Shown here piece by piece: positions 1 through 8,282 of a DNA stretch of 64,000 nucleotides. The notes under the pieces were generated by a model. The model was not told the DNA's origin. It worked only from the letters and a program-made list of their open reading frames with translations, and ran no database searches. The DNA comes from RPRC01 sp034933285 (GTDB lineage: Bacteria; Desulfobacterota; Desulfuromonadia; Geobacterales; Geobacteraceae). The stretch spans positions 124,001 through 188,000 of the forward strand of contig JAYFNT010000005.1 of assembly GCA_034933285.1 (NCBI GenBank). Reading direction: 5' to 3'. The position numbers and the translations under genes are program-made. Position 1 is the stretch's first letter. Each line of letters begins with the position of its first letter.

Positions 1-1181
1 TCGACCATGAAAGGGCATTCGATAAGGCCTTCATCCTTGAAGAACCTGAACATGCAGTTCCCGTTATCCACCGTGACCGCCTGAGGGGAAAAATCGTTGA
101 CGTTCTTGACGATTCCGAACAACTCACTCGGGAATGCTACCGTCACTGGCCGCAGGTTCAGACGCTCTCCGCTCTCCGGTTCGGCCTGCCGGGCCATGGC
201 CGTGCGGGCCGCCAGGGCTGCCGCGATGGAGTATGCAGCTGAGCCCAGATTACCGTGGTCGACATGGAAAAGTGCCTTGCTGTCACCTTTATAGTTGGCA
301 TTACTGAGGAACGGTGCCCAGACGCGTTTTGCCATGGTGCGCCGGGCCGCCCGGGGGAGGCGGGAAATGATCTTCTGAACAACTCTCAGGTCGTCGTTGA
401 TGATCGTCCGCCGGTTGATGGTGATGATGCCGCCTCTCTCCTGGATGGCATATTCGACTTTTTCGTCTGTGACTTCTCCGAGATCGGGATAGTCATCGAT
501 ATCGGTATTGACATCGGGCAGATCGCCGTAATAGCCGATACGGATCGATTCGAGAGTGCGGAAATCAGTCGCATTGCGGATGTTGTTTCCGACAAGGCGC
601 GACACGCCGAAATCATCCAGCTCGCGGTAATCCTGGGTCATGCGGCGGTACAGGGTATTCCCCAAGACGTAAGCGAATGAAGAGTCCCCGTAGGCGGCCT
701 GCATCCTGCGAAGCTGCTGCGGGTTGAGTACCCCTGTTACTTCACTATCCCCCGTCATCTCAACGTATGCGGCGCGAAGGCTGACGAGGGGTGGCACATC
801 GCGCATGGAGTCCGATACGTTTACCCCGAGCATTTTGTCAAACGCTGCCTGCAGCCTTTCGGCGCTTCCGCGGCCGACTCGAACTTCTCCGGCGCCTGTG
901 ACACTGCCACTTCCCGTCATCCTGTCCAGCATCTCTTTCTCCAATCTGATTGCGGCGCGCAACTCCTCAATCCCGAAATTTTTTCCTTCAAACTGCTTCT
1001 TCATTTTGTGGCATACGACTTCCGGAAGTTTGCTGAGCAAAAGTTCGGAACTCAGCAAGGCAGCGCATGTCATCCTTTGCGTATAGCCGGGATCTATATT
1101 GCCAGAGCCCTCGTAATGAAGGGTTTCTTCTCCGGCCTTACCTGCGTTTGCAGCGCTCGTTACGTCATTTTTTATCGCCAT
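1..1181 (-). CDS. Phage major capsid protein, Mu-like, 3' end outside the window
   Basis: The reading frame is open from the ATG at 1179-1181 to the window edge (393 codons, no stop). A Shine-Dalgarno AAGGGAG lies 8 bases upstream. Around residues 200-330 the protein has features of the capsid half of the prohead protease/major capsid fusions found in Mu-like phages: an LGNxLxRxMxQDY segment, RxGYxGDLP, TDEKxxYAxxxRGG, then TIINDDL, RAARRTMAK and FHxDHGNL. The capsid forms the phage head shell. About 115 residues precede the capsid-like part and do not look like a ClpP-type or U35 protease, so the usual fused protease seems absent. It is the first structural gene after the Mor-type regulator, an unusually early position. 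The family call is by motif recognition only. Confidence 0.8.
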   Translation of the reverse strand, partial: MAIKNDVTSAANAGKAGEETLHYEGSGNIDPGYTQRMTCAALLSSELLLSKLPEVVCHKMKKQFEGKNFGIEELRAAIRLEKEMLDRMTGSGSVTGAGEVRVGRGSAERLQAAFDKMLGVNVSDSMRDVPPLVSLRAAYVEMTGDSEVTGVLNPQQLRRMQAAYGDSSFAYVLGNTLYRRMTQDYRELDDFGVSRLVGNNIRNATDFRTLESIRIGYYGDLPDVNTDIDDYPDLGEVTDEKVEYAIQERGGIITINRRTIINDDLRVVQKIISRLPRAARRTMAKRVWAPFLSNANYKGDSKALFHVDHGNLGSAAYSIAAALAARTAMARQAEPESGERLNLRPVTVAFPSELFGIVKNVNDFSPQAVTVDNGNCMFRFFKDEGLIECPFMV

Positions 1182-1224
1182 CGCTATTACTCCCTTTCTT
1201 GTCGCTGTATGCAAAAACAACCTG

Positions 1225-1515
1225 TCAATCCGGATGACCAATGCATGATGCTGGCGGCTCCCGGGACTTCTGTTGCTGGCAGCCCCTACAAAACTGCCCG
1301 GCGATCAGTGCTTCGCACATGTCTATTCGCTCAGTGTTGCCGAGTCCGGCGAGTACTGGCACAAGTCCATGCAGTATCCTGATTTTCACGGTCATGTAAT
1401 TGGGACGGGTCGTCACTCGGAGCAAGCAAAAATGGGAGTGCCCATCTTTCACGATGGAATAGATCCTGCCATTTCCTTTGAACGGCGGAATTCGGTTCTT
1501 CGGGCTTTTCGCCAC
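1225..1515 (-). CDS. Small phage protein of unknown function (96 aa)
   Basis: Starts with GTG one base after the TGA of the Mor-type gene (TGA at 1517-1519, GTG at 1513-1515), which suggests translational coupling. It lies 43 bases before the capsid start, so all three genes are probably co-transcribed. The protein is basic, has a hydrophobic stretch around residues 47-58 (ILHGLVPVLAGL) and three cysteines near the C-terminus, two of them as CRGC. I do not recognise the family. In other Mu-like phages this position, right after Mor, holds lysis or late-regulator genes, but nothing in the sequence supports either assignment. Confidence 0.55.
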   Translation of the reverse strand: MAKSPKNRIPPFKGNGRIYSIVKDGHSHFCLLRVTTRPNYMTVKIRILHGLVPVLAGLGNTERIDMCEALIAGQFCRGCQQQKSREPPASCIGHPD

Positions 1516-1516
1516 T

Positions 1517-2221
1517 TCACTCCCCCTTTTTATCCTTCAGCTTTTCCCGCAGTCGCTTCAGTACCTCGTAACAGAACGTTTGAGACACCCCATGTTTACG
1601 AACAAGTCTGAGTATCATGTCGCGAGAGCCGTTAAAATTGCGGGCAAGTTCCGTCTCGACAATCCTGCGGCCCAGAGTTTTTGCTGAAAAATAGACGGCG
1701 GAACCGTTCCAGTGCCTTGCCAGAAACTCAGCGACTTCCTGGGCAACGGTGATCGCCGTCTCTTTTGCAATGCCTTTCTCAACCAAAAGCTTTGTCATCT
1801 GCAGGATGCAATCAAGTAGGACTTGACCCGATTCCTCACGACGTATACCCCCCATTCGTTCCCCTTTCGCACTCAAGTTTTGGTTGCCTGCCAGTTCCTT
1901 CCGTTTGCTTGCACGCCACCCCTGTAAAACCATATAAACCTTACTCACAGTGACACCGTATCTCTTGGCCAGGAGGCATATACTTTTACTGGTTCCGTCA
2001 AAAACGGTTTCAATGGACGATTCCAGCAACTTGACTGATAATTTTTTGTAAGAGAAGTAGATTGTTTGGCGACCCCAGTGGTGGCATAGGAAATCAGAAA
2101 CCTCTTGCGCGATATCAATAGCGCTCAACTCTGAAATTCCTGCGGCATCCAAATGAATAGCCGTTTGAAGGGTAACGTCCAAAAGTAATTGTGCCGAGTC
2201 CCGCTTACGCAACATTTCCAT
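1517..2221 (-). CDS. Tandem Mor-domain transcription activator (two fused Mor/C domains)
   Basis: This 234-residue protein contains two copies of a Mor-like unit about 122 residues apart. Both copies have AQEVxxFLxxHW followed by a xxYFSxKxL segment, then a FxGTSK or FNGSRD loop, and a C-terminal helix-turn-helix (AKRYGVTVSKVYMVL in copy 1, VRKHGVSQTFCYEVL in copy 2). The spans are about residues 11-105 and 133-230. Mor and C of phage Mu are homodimeric activators of middle and late promoters, each with one such unit of roughly 130-140 residues, so this protein looks like a covalent pseudo-dimer. The start ATG has GAGGAAGG 8 bases upstream. It sits at the end of the early region, where Mor is expected. 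The family call is well supported by motif and position; the target promoter is unknown. Confidence 0.75.
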   Translation of the reverse strand: MEMLRKRDSAQLLLDVTLQTAIHLDAAGISELSAIDIAQEVSDFLCHHWGRQTIYFSYKKLSVKLLESSIETVFDGTSKSICLLAKRYGVTVSKVYMVLQGWRASKRKELAGNQNLSAKGERMGGIRREESGQVLLDCILQMTKLLVEKGIAKETAITVAQEVAEFLARHWNGSAVYFSAKTLGRRIVETELARNFNGSRDMILRLVRKHGVSQTFCYEVLKRLREKLKDKKGE

Positions 2222-2246
2222 CCAAGTCCTTCCTCATATGAATACT

Positions 2247-2831
2247 TCAAACCGTTTGTCGCGTTCTATTCCACTCGTATCCCGGCGATGTCCGATGACC
2301 GCAAGCAAAGCATCGATAGGTATCGTCATCGTATTCGCCGCACCATCTCTCCGGAGCTCTCACCAGATAACCCTTACAGCGAGGGCAACGCCCCAGGGGG
2401 ATTGCATACCGGTGTGGGCGGTTATTTCTCCTGGGCTTCCGGGGTGATTCAGGTTCATCGTCACAATCCAGGAGCGCCAGCATCTGCAGATGGAAATCAT
2501 TCAGCTCTTCAGGCTCGGAAACCGGGAAGTCTTCTGATTCATCCTCCGGTAGGCAAACATTCTCATCTATGTTCAGTATTTCTTGAAGCGCTCCTGCAAG
2601 GGCCTGCGACATGGAGTCTTGGCCGGGTTCTGGTTCGCTTTGGACGATGACCGGTTTCGGCCTGGGCAATACCCTTGCAGTTTCCTCCAGGCCGCTGCAT
2701 CCGGTGCATAAGGTATCGTTCTGCTGCATCCGGTTCTTCAGACACGTTTCAGGCGCAAACCGCGCATGGTAGCGATTGCAGAAAAGGCCATGCTTATCCA
2801 GCCAGTCACCAGGAGAAAGGGCCATATGCAT
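2247..2831 (-). CDS. Phage zinc-finger protein of unknown function (194 aa)
   Basis: The start codon directly follows the TAG of the preceding 71-aa gene, so the two are coupled. Two cysteine clusters suggest metal binding. The N-terminal one spans about residues 18-48 (C, H, C, then CTGC). The C-terminal one is CPRCKGYL followed by CFACG around residues 149-178. The middle, residues 85-120, is strongly acidic. Paired CxxC knuckles of this kind bind zinc in many small phage regulators such as Ogr-like proteins, but I cannot assign a specific family. Lying just before the Mor-type activator, it may be a further regulator; that is inference from position only. Confidence 0.6.
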   Translation of the reverse strand: MHMALSPGDWLDKHGLFCNRYHARFAPETCLKNRMQQNDTLCTGCSGLEETARVLPRPKPVIVQSEPEPGQDSMSQALAGALQEILNIDENVCLPEDESEDFPVSEPEELNDFHLQMLALLDCDDEPESPRKPRRNNRPHRYAIPLGRCPRCKGYLVRAPERWCGEYDDDTYRCFACGHRTSPGYEWNRTRQTV

Positions 2832-3047
2832 CTATTGACCGTCCTCAACTACCGCATGCTTCTTGATATCATCCATGGCGCTTCTCAACTTTTCTCGGAT
2901 GCAATCGAAAATCTTGGTCGCACCTGCAGTCATTTCCTCGGAAGGGAGCTCACCGTTATCCAACATCCTCGCGATAGTCACGCTCATGTAAGTGGTCATG
3001 GCGGTTACATCTTCCAACTGATCAAGCACATCCATCATTTTGCTCAT
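2832..3047 (-). CDS. Small helical phage protein (71 aa)
   Basis: The start has AGAGGGACT about 10 bases upstream, and the gene abuts the zinc-finger gene. The product is acidic, predicted helical, and lacks cysteine clusters or membrane segments. Its layout resembles that of the 99-aa and 76-aa products encoded upstream: a leucine/aspartate-rich first helix, a short ELPSEE-type turn, then a helix with KIFDCI and a regular Leu/Ile heptad. I do not recognise a family. It probably belongs to the early or middle operon. There are 163 bases between it and the 76-aa gene, holding a weak hairpin and possibly a promoter. Confidence 0.55.
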   Translation of the reverse strand: MSKMMDVLDQLEDVTAMTTYMSVTIARMLDNGELPSEEMTAGATKIFDCIREKLRSAMDDIKKHAVVEDGQ

Positions 3048-3190
3048 TTCAAAGTCCCTCTTGATTGAATCGGCTTTTCGGACAAATTGAAGGTTGATAC
3101 CTCATCCAGAAAACCATCCACACCCCTATCAAAATGTATCAAAACATGGTTCAGGATGAAGACGAAGGGGATACTAAGGGTCCGCTCCAC

Positions 3191-3212
3191 AAAACGCCTC
3201 TGAGGGCGTTTT
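3191..3212 (-). terminator. Possible weak terminator after the 76-aa phage gene
   Basis: An 8-bp perfect stem (AAAACGCC and GGCGTTTT) with a 6-base loop overlaps the stop codon of the 76-aa gene and is followed on the minus strand by TTTTGTGG. The uridine tract is short, so termination may be partial. It would separate the early operon from the downstream small-protein/zinc-finger/Mor genes. Confidence 0.45.
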
Positions 3213-3441
3213 ATGGAGTTGCCGCCGACCGCAGATCCTGAAGCTGCGTTCTGATCTGTTTCGACTCCGCTTCGATGCAGTGCAACAGACAGTTAACATC
3301 GCAGGTTTCCTTATCTTCAAGGCTTCCCTCCGAGATGGCGTTTTTTGCCATCCCCAGCAAACCGAGAGCGCCCGTTAAAGTGGCTATTGGCTTTCCCAGT
3401 TCGAATAGCTTGTCAAAGATTTCAGTTGTGCTCGGTTCCAT
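3211..3441 (-). CDS. Small phage protein (76 aa)
   Basis: I chose the ATG at 3439-3441 because GGAGGAAC sits just upstream; a longer in-frame reading exists but has no such signal. Residues 14-33 form a hydrophobic, glycine-containing stretch (GKPIATLTGALGLLGMAK), possibly one amphipathic or membrane-associated helix. It is followed by an acidic turn (SEGSLEDKE) and a C-terminal helix. The C-terminal half resembles the 71-aa and 99-aa products in pattern. Function unknown; part of the prophage operon downstream of gemA. Confidence 0.5.
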   Translation of the reverse strand: MEPSTTEIFDKLFELGKPIATLTGALGLLGMAKNAISEGSLEDKETCDVNCLLHCIEAESKQIRTQLQDLRSAATP

Positions 3442-3514
3442 TGTTCCTCCATCGATCTGTAAAACCTCCAATGCAAACCAGCCTTTTTGCCATATTACAG
3501 AGCGAGTTTCTTTC

Positions 3515-3814
3515 CTATCGGACTGCTGCACAGTCTTTAGGCTGCCCGTATATTTCGCCGAGAGTACGAGGCATCTTTCCAAAGTTGGCCATCGATTTTT
3601 CAGCCTGTCGTGATTTGGTAAGCAGCGAATCGACGCCAGTCTTAATATTCACCAGCCCACTTTCGATATTAAAAAAAAACTTTTGCATCCCTAAGACTTC
3701 CTCTTCTGCAAGCGAAATCCGTGGCTTATCAGTAATCGCTACAATGGCACAATTCATGAAGGCAACTTTTGCAATAACTTCGTCCAGGTCGTCCAATAAT
3801 TGTTCATCAGCCAT
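3515..3814 (-). CDS. Small helical phage protein (99 aa)
   Basis: The start lies 3 bases after the gemA-like gene, with GAGGAG upstream, so the two are clearly co-transcribed. The N-terminal 65 residues form an acidic helical unit with a SLAEEEV turn followed by a FFFNIESGLVNI helix. The tail is more basic. The same overall pattern occurs in the 71-aa product encoded at 2832-3047. No recognised family, no signal peptide, no cysteine motif. Confidence 0.55.
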   Translation of the reverse strand: MADEQLLDDLDEVIAKVAFMNCAIVAITDKPRISLAEEEVLGMQKFFFNIESGLVNIKTGVDSLLTKSRQAEKSMANFGKMPRTLGEIYGQPKDCAAVR

Positions 3815-3817
3815 TCG

Positions 3818-4300
3818 TCACTCCTCCCCGTTGTTTTTTTGCTGCACCCTGGTCTGCATGGACTCCAGGGCATTGATGATCTTTCCCGCGCCTTCCCGAT
3901 CCAGAAACCTCAAGTCTGAGACCTTTGCGATACGCTGGATGAAAGCACGAAGCGCCTTCGTCCTGGCTTCCGTATCTTCCGCCCTGCTGACCTTCTTCCA
4001 GATCGCCTCGATCATTCTCAGCTGTGCCGGTGTGGCCATGCCGGGCCGCCCGGCAAGATCTGAGTGCTGGCCGCCTTCCTTACGCGTCCACGCCTGCTGT
4101 CCGGCCTTGCACTTGAGATCCTCGATCAGCTCTTCAGCCTGTCCCATATTCAGGGCCTTGCTGGTGGTTATCCCTGCAAACTCCTGAAGAAGCAACCTGT
4201 AGCTGGAGTCATCCATGCCGATTGCGGTCTTGAGAGCGTGAATCGCCTTGATCTGTTTGCCGCTCGCCGGTCGCGTGCGGGAAAACTTCGGTGATCCCAT
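3818..4300 (-). CDS. GemA-like phage regulatory protein (DUF1018 family)
   Basis: The 160-residue product begins with the family pattern of gp16/GemA proteins of Mu-like phages: a basic start, KQIKAIHALK, then DDSSYRLLLQEFAGITTSKAL and an AEELIEDLK helix. A second similar block, TPAQLRMIEAIWKKV, starts near residue 83. GemA of Mu modulates host gene expression and DNA topology; the exact role in this family is not settled. It follows the ATPase gene by 13 bases and precedes the 99-aa gene by 3, which matches the early-operon position of gemA in Mu-type phages. Confidence 0.8.
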   Translation of the reverse strand: MGSPKFSRTRPASGKQIKAIHALKTAIGMDDSSYRLLLQEFAGITTSKALNMGQAEELIEDLKCKAGQQAWTRKEGGQHSDLAGRPGMATPAQLRMIEAIWKKVSRAEDTEARTKALRAFIQRIAKVSDLRFLDREGAGKIINALESMQTRVQQKNNGEE

Positions 4301-4313
4301 AACAGCACCTCCC

Positions 4314-5582
4314 TCAAATATTCTCGATCACCTCTGCCGTTACCCGGTTTTCTCCCAGATCGAAAGCGCGATGCATCGCTTTCGAGATCCAGAGATTGAC
4401 TGTGCCGGGATAGGCATGGGAAATCATCTTCTTGCCGTCACCCTCGGTCGTGAGTTTCCGGCTCAGGGCCTCAATCGCGTCGTCCTCTATGATGAGATCC
4501 AGCTTCGCCCCGATCCGCTTAAATTTGAATGCCAGGTAATCCTTGACCTCGTCGCCCAGCCCGCCGATCTCCGCGATCTGTATCCGCCGGATGACCTCAC
4601 GAAGGTCAACATGCTTGGTCTCATCGAGCATGTCCTTCAATTCGGGCTGTCCAATGAGGATTATCCCCAGAAGGTTCTGGAAACCGTCTTCCATTTCGTA
4701 AAACTGTTTCAGATATTTCAAGGTCGTCATTGTCAGGTTTTGCGCCTCTTCAATGATGAGCACATGCTTGAAGCCCTGCGAGACGCGAGCAGACAACAGC
4801 CGCTCTACAAGCCTAACCTTATGTTCGATCTGTCTCGGTGTTACTTCGCTGGAAATGTCCAAGATGATTGAGTCACACAGGCTTACAGGACTTATCCGGG
4901 AATGGAATTTGTCTCCAATGTTGACACGGCGGCTGCGTGGATAGATGACAGTTATGCTGCCGTCTCGTTTCAGATCTTCCATTACTTTCTTGCGAATAAT
5001 AGATTTGCCACTCTGAACTTCTCCGATGACAGCGACAAAAGCTGCATGATACGCGGCATCCAGCATGACGGTCTCGATGTAGCGATGTTCACAAGACAAG
5101 AAGATGTCATTGGCGCCGTTCACGTCGTGGAAAAAAGGGTCTTTGAATATCCGGAAATATTTCATAACCTCCGGCTTCATCGCTTTCACCTCCCATATTG
5201 GTAGATCGGGCTTCAGGTCTTCGCCCTTTGGCCTAAGAAAAAAACCATCCTTAATTCGTTTACCTTGCCCAATTGGCAGTTCTTTACGAAGTTTCTTGCC
5301 CAGCGGGGTCCAAATGCATGAGACCGTCATGCCGTGCAGTTCCAGCCATTTTCTTGTGCTTGGAGTGTTTACAACGAATGTCTCCAGGGCCTTCTTGAAA
5401 CCCCTCCTCCGGGGCGGCAGATATCCCCGGTTGATGCATAGGTTGATGGTCGGCTGTGACACGTTTCTTTCTAGGGCGGCGCTCATGACCATCGCCAGTT
5501 CAGACTGAGAGATATCGCAATCCGCCATCACTTGCTTGAGAACGATGGGCTCGAACTTGGCTTGGTAGACGTCTTTTGCCAC
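4314..5582 (-). CDS. AAA ATPase in the MuB position (ExeA/TniB type)
   Basis: The 422-residue protein carries a Walker A (GEVQSGKS, residues 187-194) and a Walker B (HVLIIEEAQ, 273-281), followed by a sensor-1-like LLGIILIGQPEL. This is the ExeA/TniB-like AAA arrangement. Residues 20-60 look like a DNA-binding helix-turn-helix (SQSELAMVMS then SQPTINLCI). In Mu, MuB binds DNA, selects target sites and delivers them to the transposase; the position right after the transposase gene argues for that role here. It is longer than MuB (312 aa), with a large N-terminal extension. Stop and start of neighbouring genes are 13-23 bases away, so the operon is tight. Confidence 0.85.
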   Translation of the reverse strand: MAKDVYQAKFEPIVLKQVMADCDISQSELAMVMSAALERNVSQPTINLCINRGYLPPRRRGFKKALETFVVNTPSTRKWLELHGMTVSCIWTPLGKKLRKELPIGQGKRIKDGFFLRPKGEDLKPDLPIWEVKAMKPEVMKYFRIFKDPFFHDVNGANDIFLSCEHRYIETVMLDAAYHAAFVAVIGEVQSGKSIIRKKVMEDLKRDGSITVIYPRSRRVNIGDKFHSRISPVSLCDSIILDISSEVTPRQIEHKVRLVERLLSARVSQGFKHVLIIEEAQNLTMTTLKYLKQFYEMEDGFQNLLGIILIGQPELKDMLDETKHVDLREVIRRIQIAEIGGLGDEVKDYLAFKFKRIGAKLDLIIEDDAIEALSRKLTTEGDGKKMISHAYPGTVNLWISKAMHRAFDLGENRVTAEVIENI

Positions 5583-5605
5583 TTTGTTGACCCTCTTCGC
5601 ACGGT

Positions 5606-7294
5606 TTAGAGCGCTTCTCTGACCTGGCTTTCTTCAGGTCGGGTGAAGGTGCCGGTCTCCACAATCTCAGCGACAACTGATTCAACGAGGCGGGCCTCGA
5701 TCGTACCGCCGAAGGCTTCTCGTATTGCCCTGTTAAGTTCCGGCGTTATCTTTCTCACGGCGGCGAGCCTCTTGAACAGTTCTATAATGGGATATTCCAG
5801 GGGTGCTGACGGTCTGGAAAGCTCGATGGGCGTGCCCCGCTTGGGCAGGATGGCAAGGTTGTCAACCTTTTCCGCAAACCCCTCGAAAGCGTTGAGGCCA
5901 TAGAAGGGGGTTTCCTTCCGGCGGTTAGGCTCCCGGCTGCCGTAGGCGAGCTCGTCCATGCGCTTGACGGCCTTCTGGGTCTCGGTCTCGCGCTGGGCTT
6001 TGTACTCCTGGCCGATAATCGCCGAGTTGGCCGAGAAACCACCCAGTTCGGCGGGTAGGCGCTCGATCTCCCGGGCCTCGTAGCGGTTGTTTTCGTAGCC
6101 GACGATCACGATGCCCTCACGCCACTTGTAAAGGTTTTTGATGACCGTGACCCTGGCCCCGGAGGGGATGCCGCAACCGCGCAAGCTGAATTCTTTGCCC
6201 CCAAATTCTATGCGGTTATTCTTGACCGTGCGGGGCTCCTCCGGCTTATTGAGCAGATCCTGCAACTCGGTCCTGACCGGCAGTTCGCGCAACTGTTCAC
6301 CCGTGATGTTGAGCCACAGGGAAAGCCGAGTGAAGCCGTGACGTGAATGTTTCTTGGTGGCGTTGTACCAAAGGCAGAAGCCGAAGGCCTTGCGGTTCAG
6401 GTCTTCCAGGGAAGTGGCCGGGTCGATGCGCAGCCGGGTCTCGAACCATTCCTCCCAGATGCAGTGGGTAACCTCCACCGAACCTTGGCGGCGGGAATTG
6501 CCTGGGGTGCCGGTAAGGATGTCCACGCCGATCCCATCCCAGAAGGAAAGGCCCAGGGCCTTGGCTTTGGCCCTGGTGCCGCCGTCCGCCAGCAGCAGCA
6601 AGGGCACACCCCGGAAGGGGAAGCGGTTGTCCTGTTTCACCTCCCAGGCGCTGCAGACGAAGTCGAAAAGGTTCTCCGCGGTTTCACCGCCGGACAGATA
6701 GTATTTGACGAAGAAGAAGCCGGAAAAATGATCGGTGATGATGTAGCGCTGCAGCGGGGTTTTGATCTTGCGGAAGTTTTCCAGCTTGTTCTTGTAGAAT
6801 TCGTCTTCGCGCATGACCGACATGCCACCCTGGTCCAGGTAATACTGGATGCAGGTGGAAACATCGGCACAGTGGACGTGATTGGGATGAAGACTGCGCA
6901 TTTCGGTGTGGGGAGTGGGGGTGTTCTGTTGTCTGGCGTTCATCTGGCGTTCCCTCAGTTTTCTCTGCAGAGTGGTGACCGATATCTGCCCGGGGGCGAT
7001 CATGCCGTTGTCTTCGCAGAAGACCAGGGCGTTTTCGACCGGGCAGATGACGCCCTTGTTTTCCCGGCGGGTGGCCCGCATGACTGAGCCGACCATGTCA
7101 AGTTGATCGAGCGAGATGGTACTTGATCCTTTGTCGCTCCGGTCTTTGCGGCCGGTTTCGAAACCATACTCACGGGCTATTCGCATCATATGCTGGTATG
7201 AGAAACCGTATAGCTTTCGATACCTTTCTACTATCGCTCTCCGCTCTCCGGGTTGTGCTTCCTTGAGTTCAAACACCATGTTCCGTTGCCACAT
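5606..7294 (-). CDS. Transposase, MuA-like integrase-core (DDE) protein
   Basis: The 562-residue product has an rve/DDE catalytic core: Asp144 (HCADVSTC), Asp237 (LLLLADGGT) and Glu274 (GSVEVTH), with TGTPGNSRRQGSVE giving the typical spacing before the glutamate. A C-terminal beta-barrel-like region follows (about 340-420, VKNNRIEFGGKEFSLRG). The enzyme would cut and join phage ends during integration and replicative transposition. It is shorter than MuA (663 aa), mainly at the N-terminus; only about 80 residues, including a possible helix-turn-helix, precede the core region. An alternative start five codons downstream (MVFEL) is possible. It lies 23 bases upstream of the ATPase gene. Confidence 0.9.
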   Translation of the reverse strand: MWQRNMVFELKEAQPGERRAIVERYRKLYGFSYQHMMRIAREYGFETGRKDRSDKGSSTISLDQLDMVGSVMRATRRENKGVICPVENALVFCEDNGMIAPGQISVTTLQRKLRERQMNARQQNTPTPHTEMRSLHPNHVHCADVSTCIQYYLDQGGMSVMREDEFYKNKLENFRKIKTPLQRYIITDHFSGFFFVKYYLSGGETAENLFDFVCSAWEVKQDNRFPFRGVPLLLLADGGTRAKAKALGLSFWDGIGVDILTGTPGNSRRQGSVEVTHCIWEEWFETRLRIDPATSLEDLNRKAFGFCLWYNATKKHSRHGFTRLSLWLNITGEQLRELPVRTELQDLLNKPEEPRTVKNNRIEFGGKEFSLRGCGIPSGARVTVIKNLYKWREGIVIVGYENNRYEAREIERLPAELGGFSANSAIIGQEYKAQRETETQKAVKRMDELAYGSREPNRRKETPFYGLNAFEGFAEKVDNLAILPKRGTPIELSRPSAPLEYPIIELFKRLAAVRKITPELNRAIREAFGGTIEARLVESVVAEIVETGTFTRPEESQVREAL

Positions 7295-7316
7295 ATCACC
7301 GATCCCCGGGTTGGAA

Positions 7317-8282
7317 TTATTCAGCTGCTTTTATGGTGGGTTGGGGGTTCGGATTGAAGCCGTTTTCCTTTTCCCAACGTGTGAAGTCCTCCAGGAGCTC
7401 CGGGTTCATGACAGGATCTCCGATCTGGGCAATGACGGAGTCATAGATCGCTGAAACTTGCATCTTGATCATGTGGATTGAAGCGATGATCGCGCTTTTC
7501 ATCCGTATGGTCAGATTGTCGGGAATAACATTTTCTTCTGCGTTGGGGTCCAAAGCGATAAGCGCACCCTGGGCGAAGTCGCGGAACCCGGTAACCCGGG
7601 TTATGAAGGCGTCTTCTTCGAGGGTGAGACCGCGAGCTTTGGCCCTTTCCTGAAGTTGGTCGTTTTCCTTTTGCAGTTTGAGCACGCTCTTGCGCGTATC
7701 GTCCTGGACGCGGTCAAACGCCTTTTTCTGTGCTTTCAGGTCCTCCTTGAGCTTGTCCTGCTCCTCGATGATCTTCTCGATGGCCGCCTGCAAATCTTCT
7801 TTATGATCTGCGTCCAGGGGGATCTGCTCGCCGGCGATCTCAATAATCCCGTCTAGGACCTGGATGGAACCGTCATGGGTGAGCTGGCGAAGCTTGCGCA
7901 GATCGCGGTAGCCAAGAGAAAACTGGCGACACGTCTCCAAAAATTCTTCACCGAAGGTATTCAGGTTTTGCAGGTTTTCATCTACCGTGCGACGGTCTAA
8001 CCGTAGGTAATTACAGTAATCTTCCCATGTCCCGACATGGGTTAGATCCCGGTAGGATTTTGTTTCTTTGATCTTTTTCAACTGGATCAAAGTGGCGACT
8101 GTCGCTACTTTTCCAATGAAGGTCATGGCCTGAATACGGCCGGCCACTTCATAGGTTTCAGCGATCATTGACTGCTGTTCCTTCAGGCTCGCGATTTCCT
8201 GATCCGCCCGTTCTCGCGCGATCGTGTAGATGTCATTTGTCGCTTGGACTTCGGCGCTTACTTTCGGTTTTCCTGCCACCAT
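7317..8282 (-). CDS. Early phage protein with long coiled coil (321 aa), function unknown
   Basis: I chose the ATG at 8280-8282 because AAGGAGGTGTA lies directly upstream. The first 120 residues contain basic helices and a segment WEDYCNYLRLDRRTVDENL that looks like a helix-turn-helix. Residues 165-235 are rich in Glu, Lys, Gln and Leu with heptad spacing, consistent with a coiled coil. The C-terminal 90 residues are mixed. I do not recognise a family. It precedes the transposase by 22 bases, so it belongs to the early operon; a DNA-binding or partner role in transposition is possible but unproven. Confidence 0.65.
   Translation of the reverse strand: MVAGKPKVSAEVQATNDIYTIARERADQEIASLKEQQSMIAETYEVAGRIQAMTFIGKVATVATLIQLKKIKETKSYRDLTHVGTWEDYCNYLRLDRRTVDENLQNLNTFGEEFLETCRQFSLGYRDLRKLRQLTHDGSIQVLDGIIEIAGEQIPLDADHKEDLQAAIEKIIEEQDKLKEDLKAQKKAFDRVQDDTRKSVLKLQKENDQLQERAKARGLTLEEDAFITRVTGFRDFAQGALIALDPNAEENVIPDNLTIRMKSAIIASIHMIKMQVSAIYDSVIAQIGDPVMNPELLEDFTRWEKENGFNPNPQPTIKAAE

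Noticed and set aside
255..1086. Plus-strand frames at the left edge
   Set aside because: They are antisense to the capsid gene, whose minus-strand frame is open throughout and matches capsid motifs.
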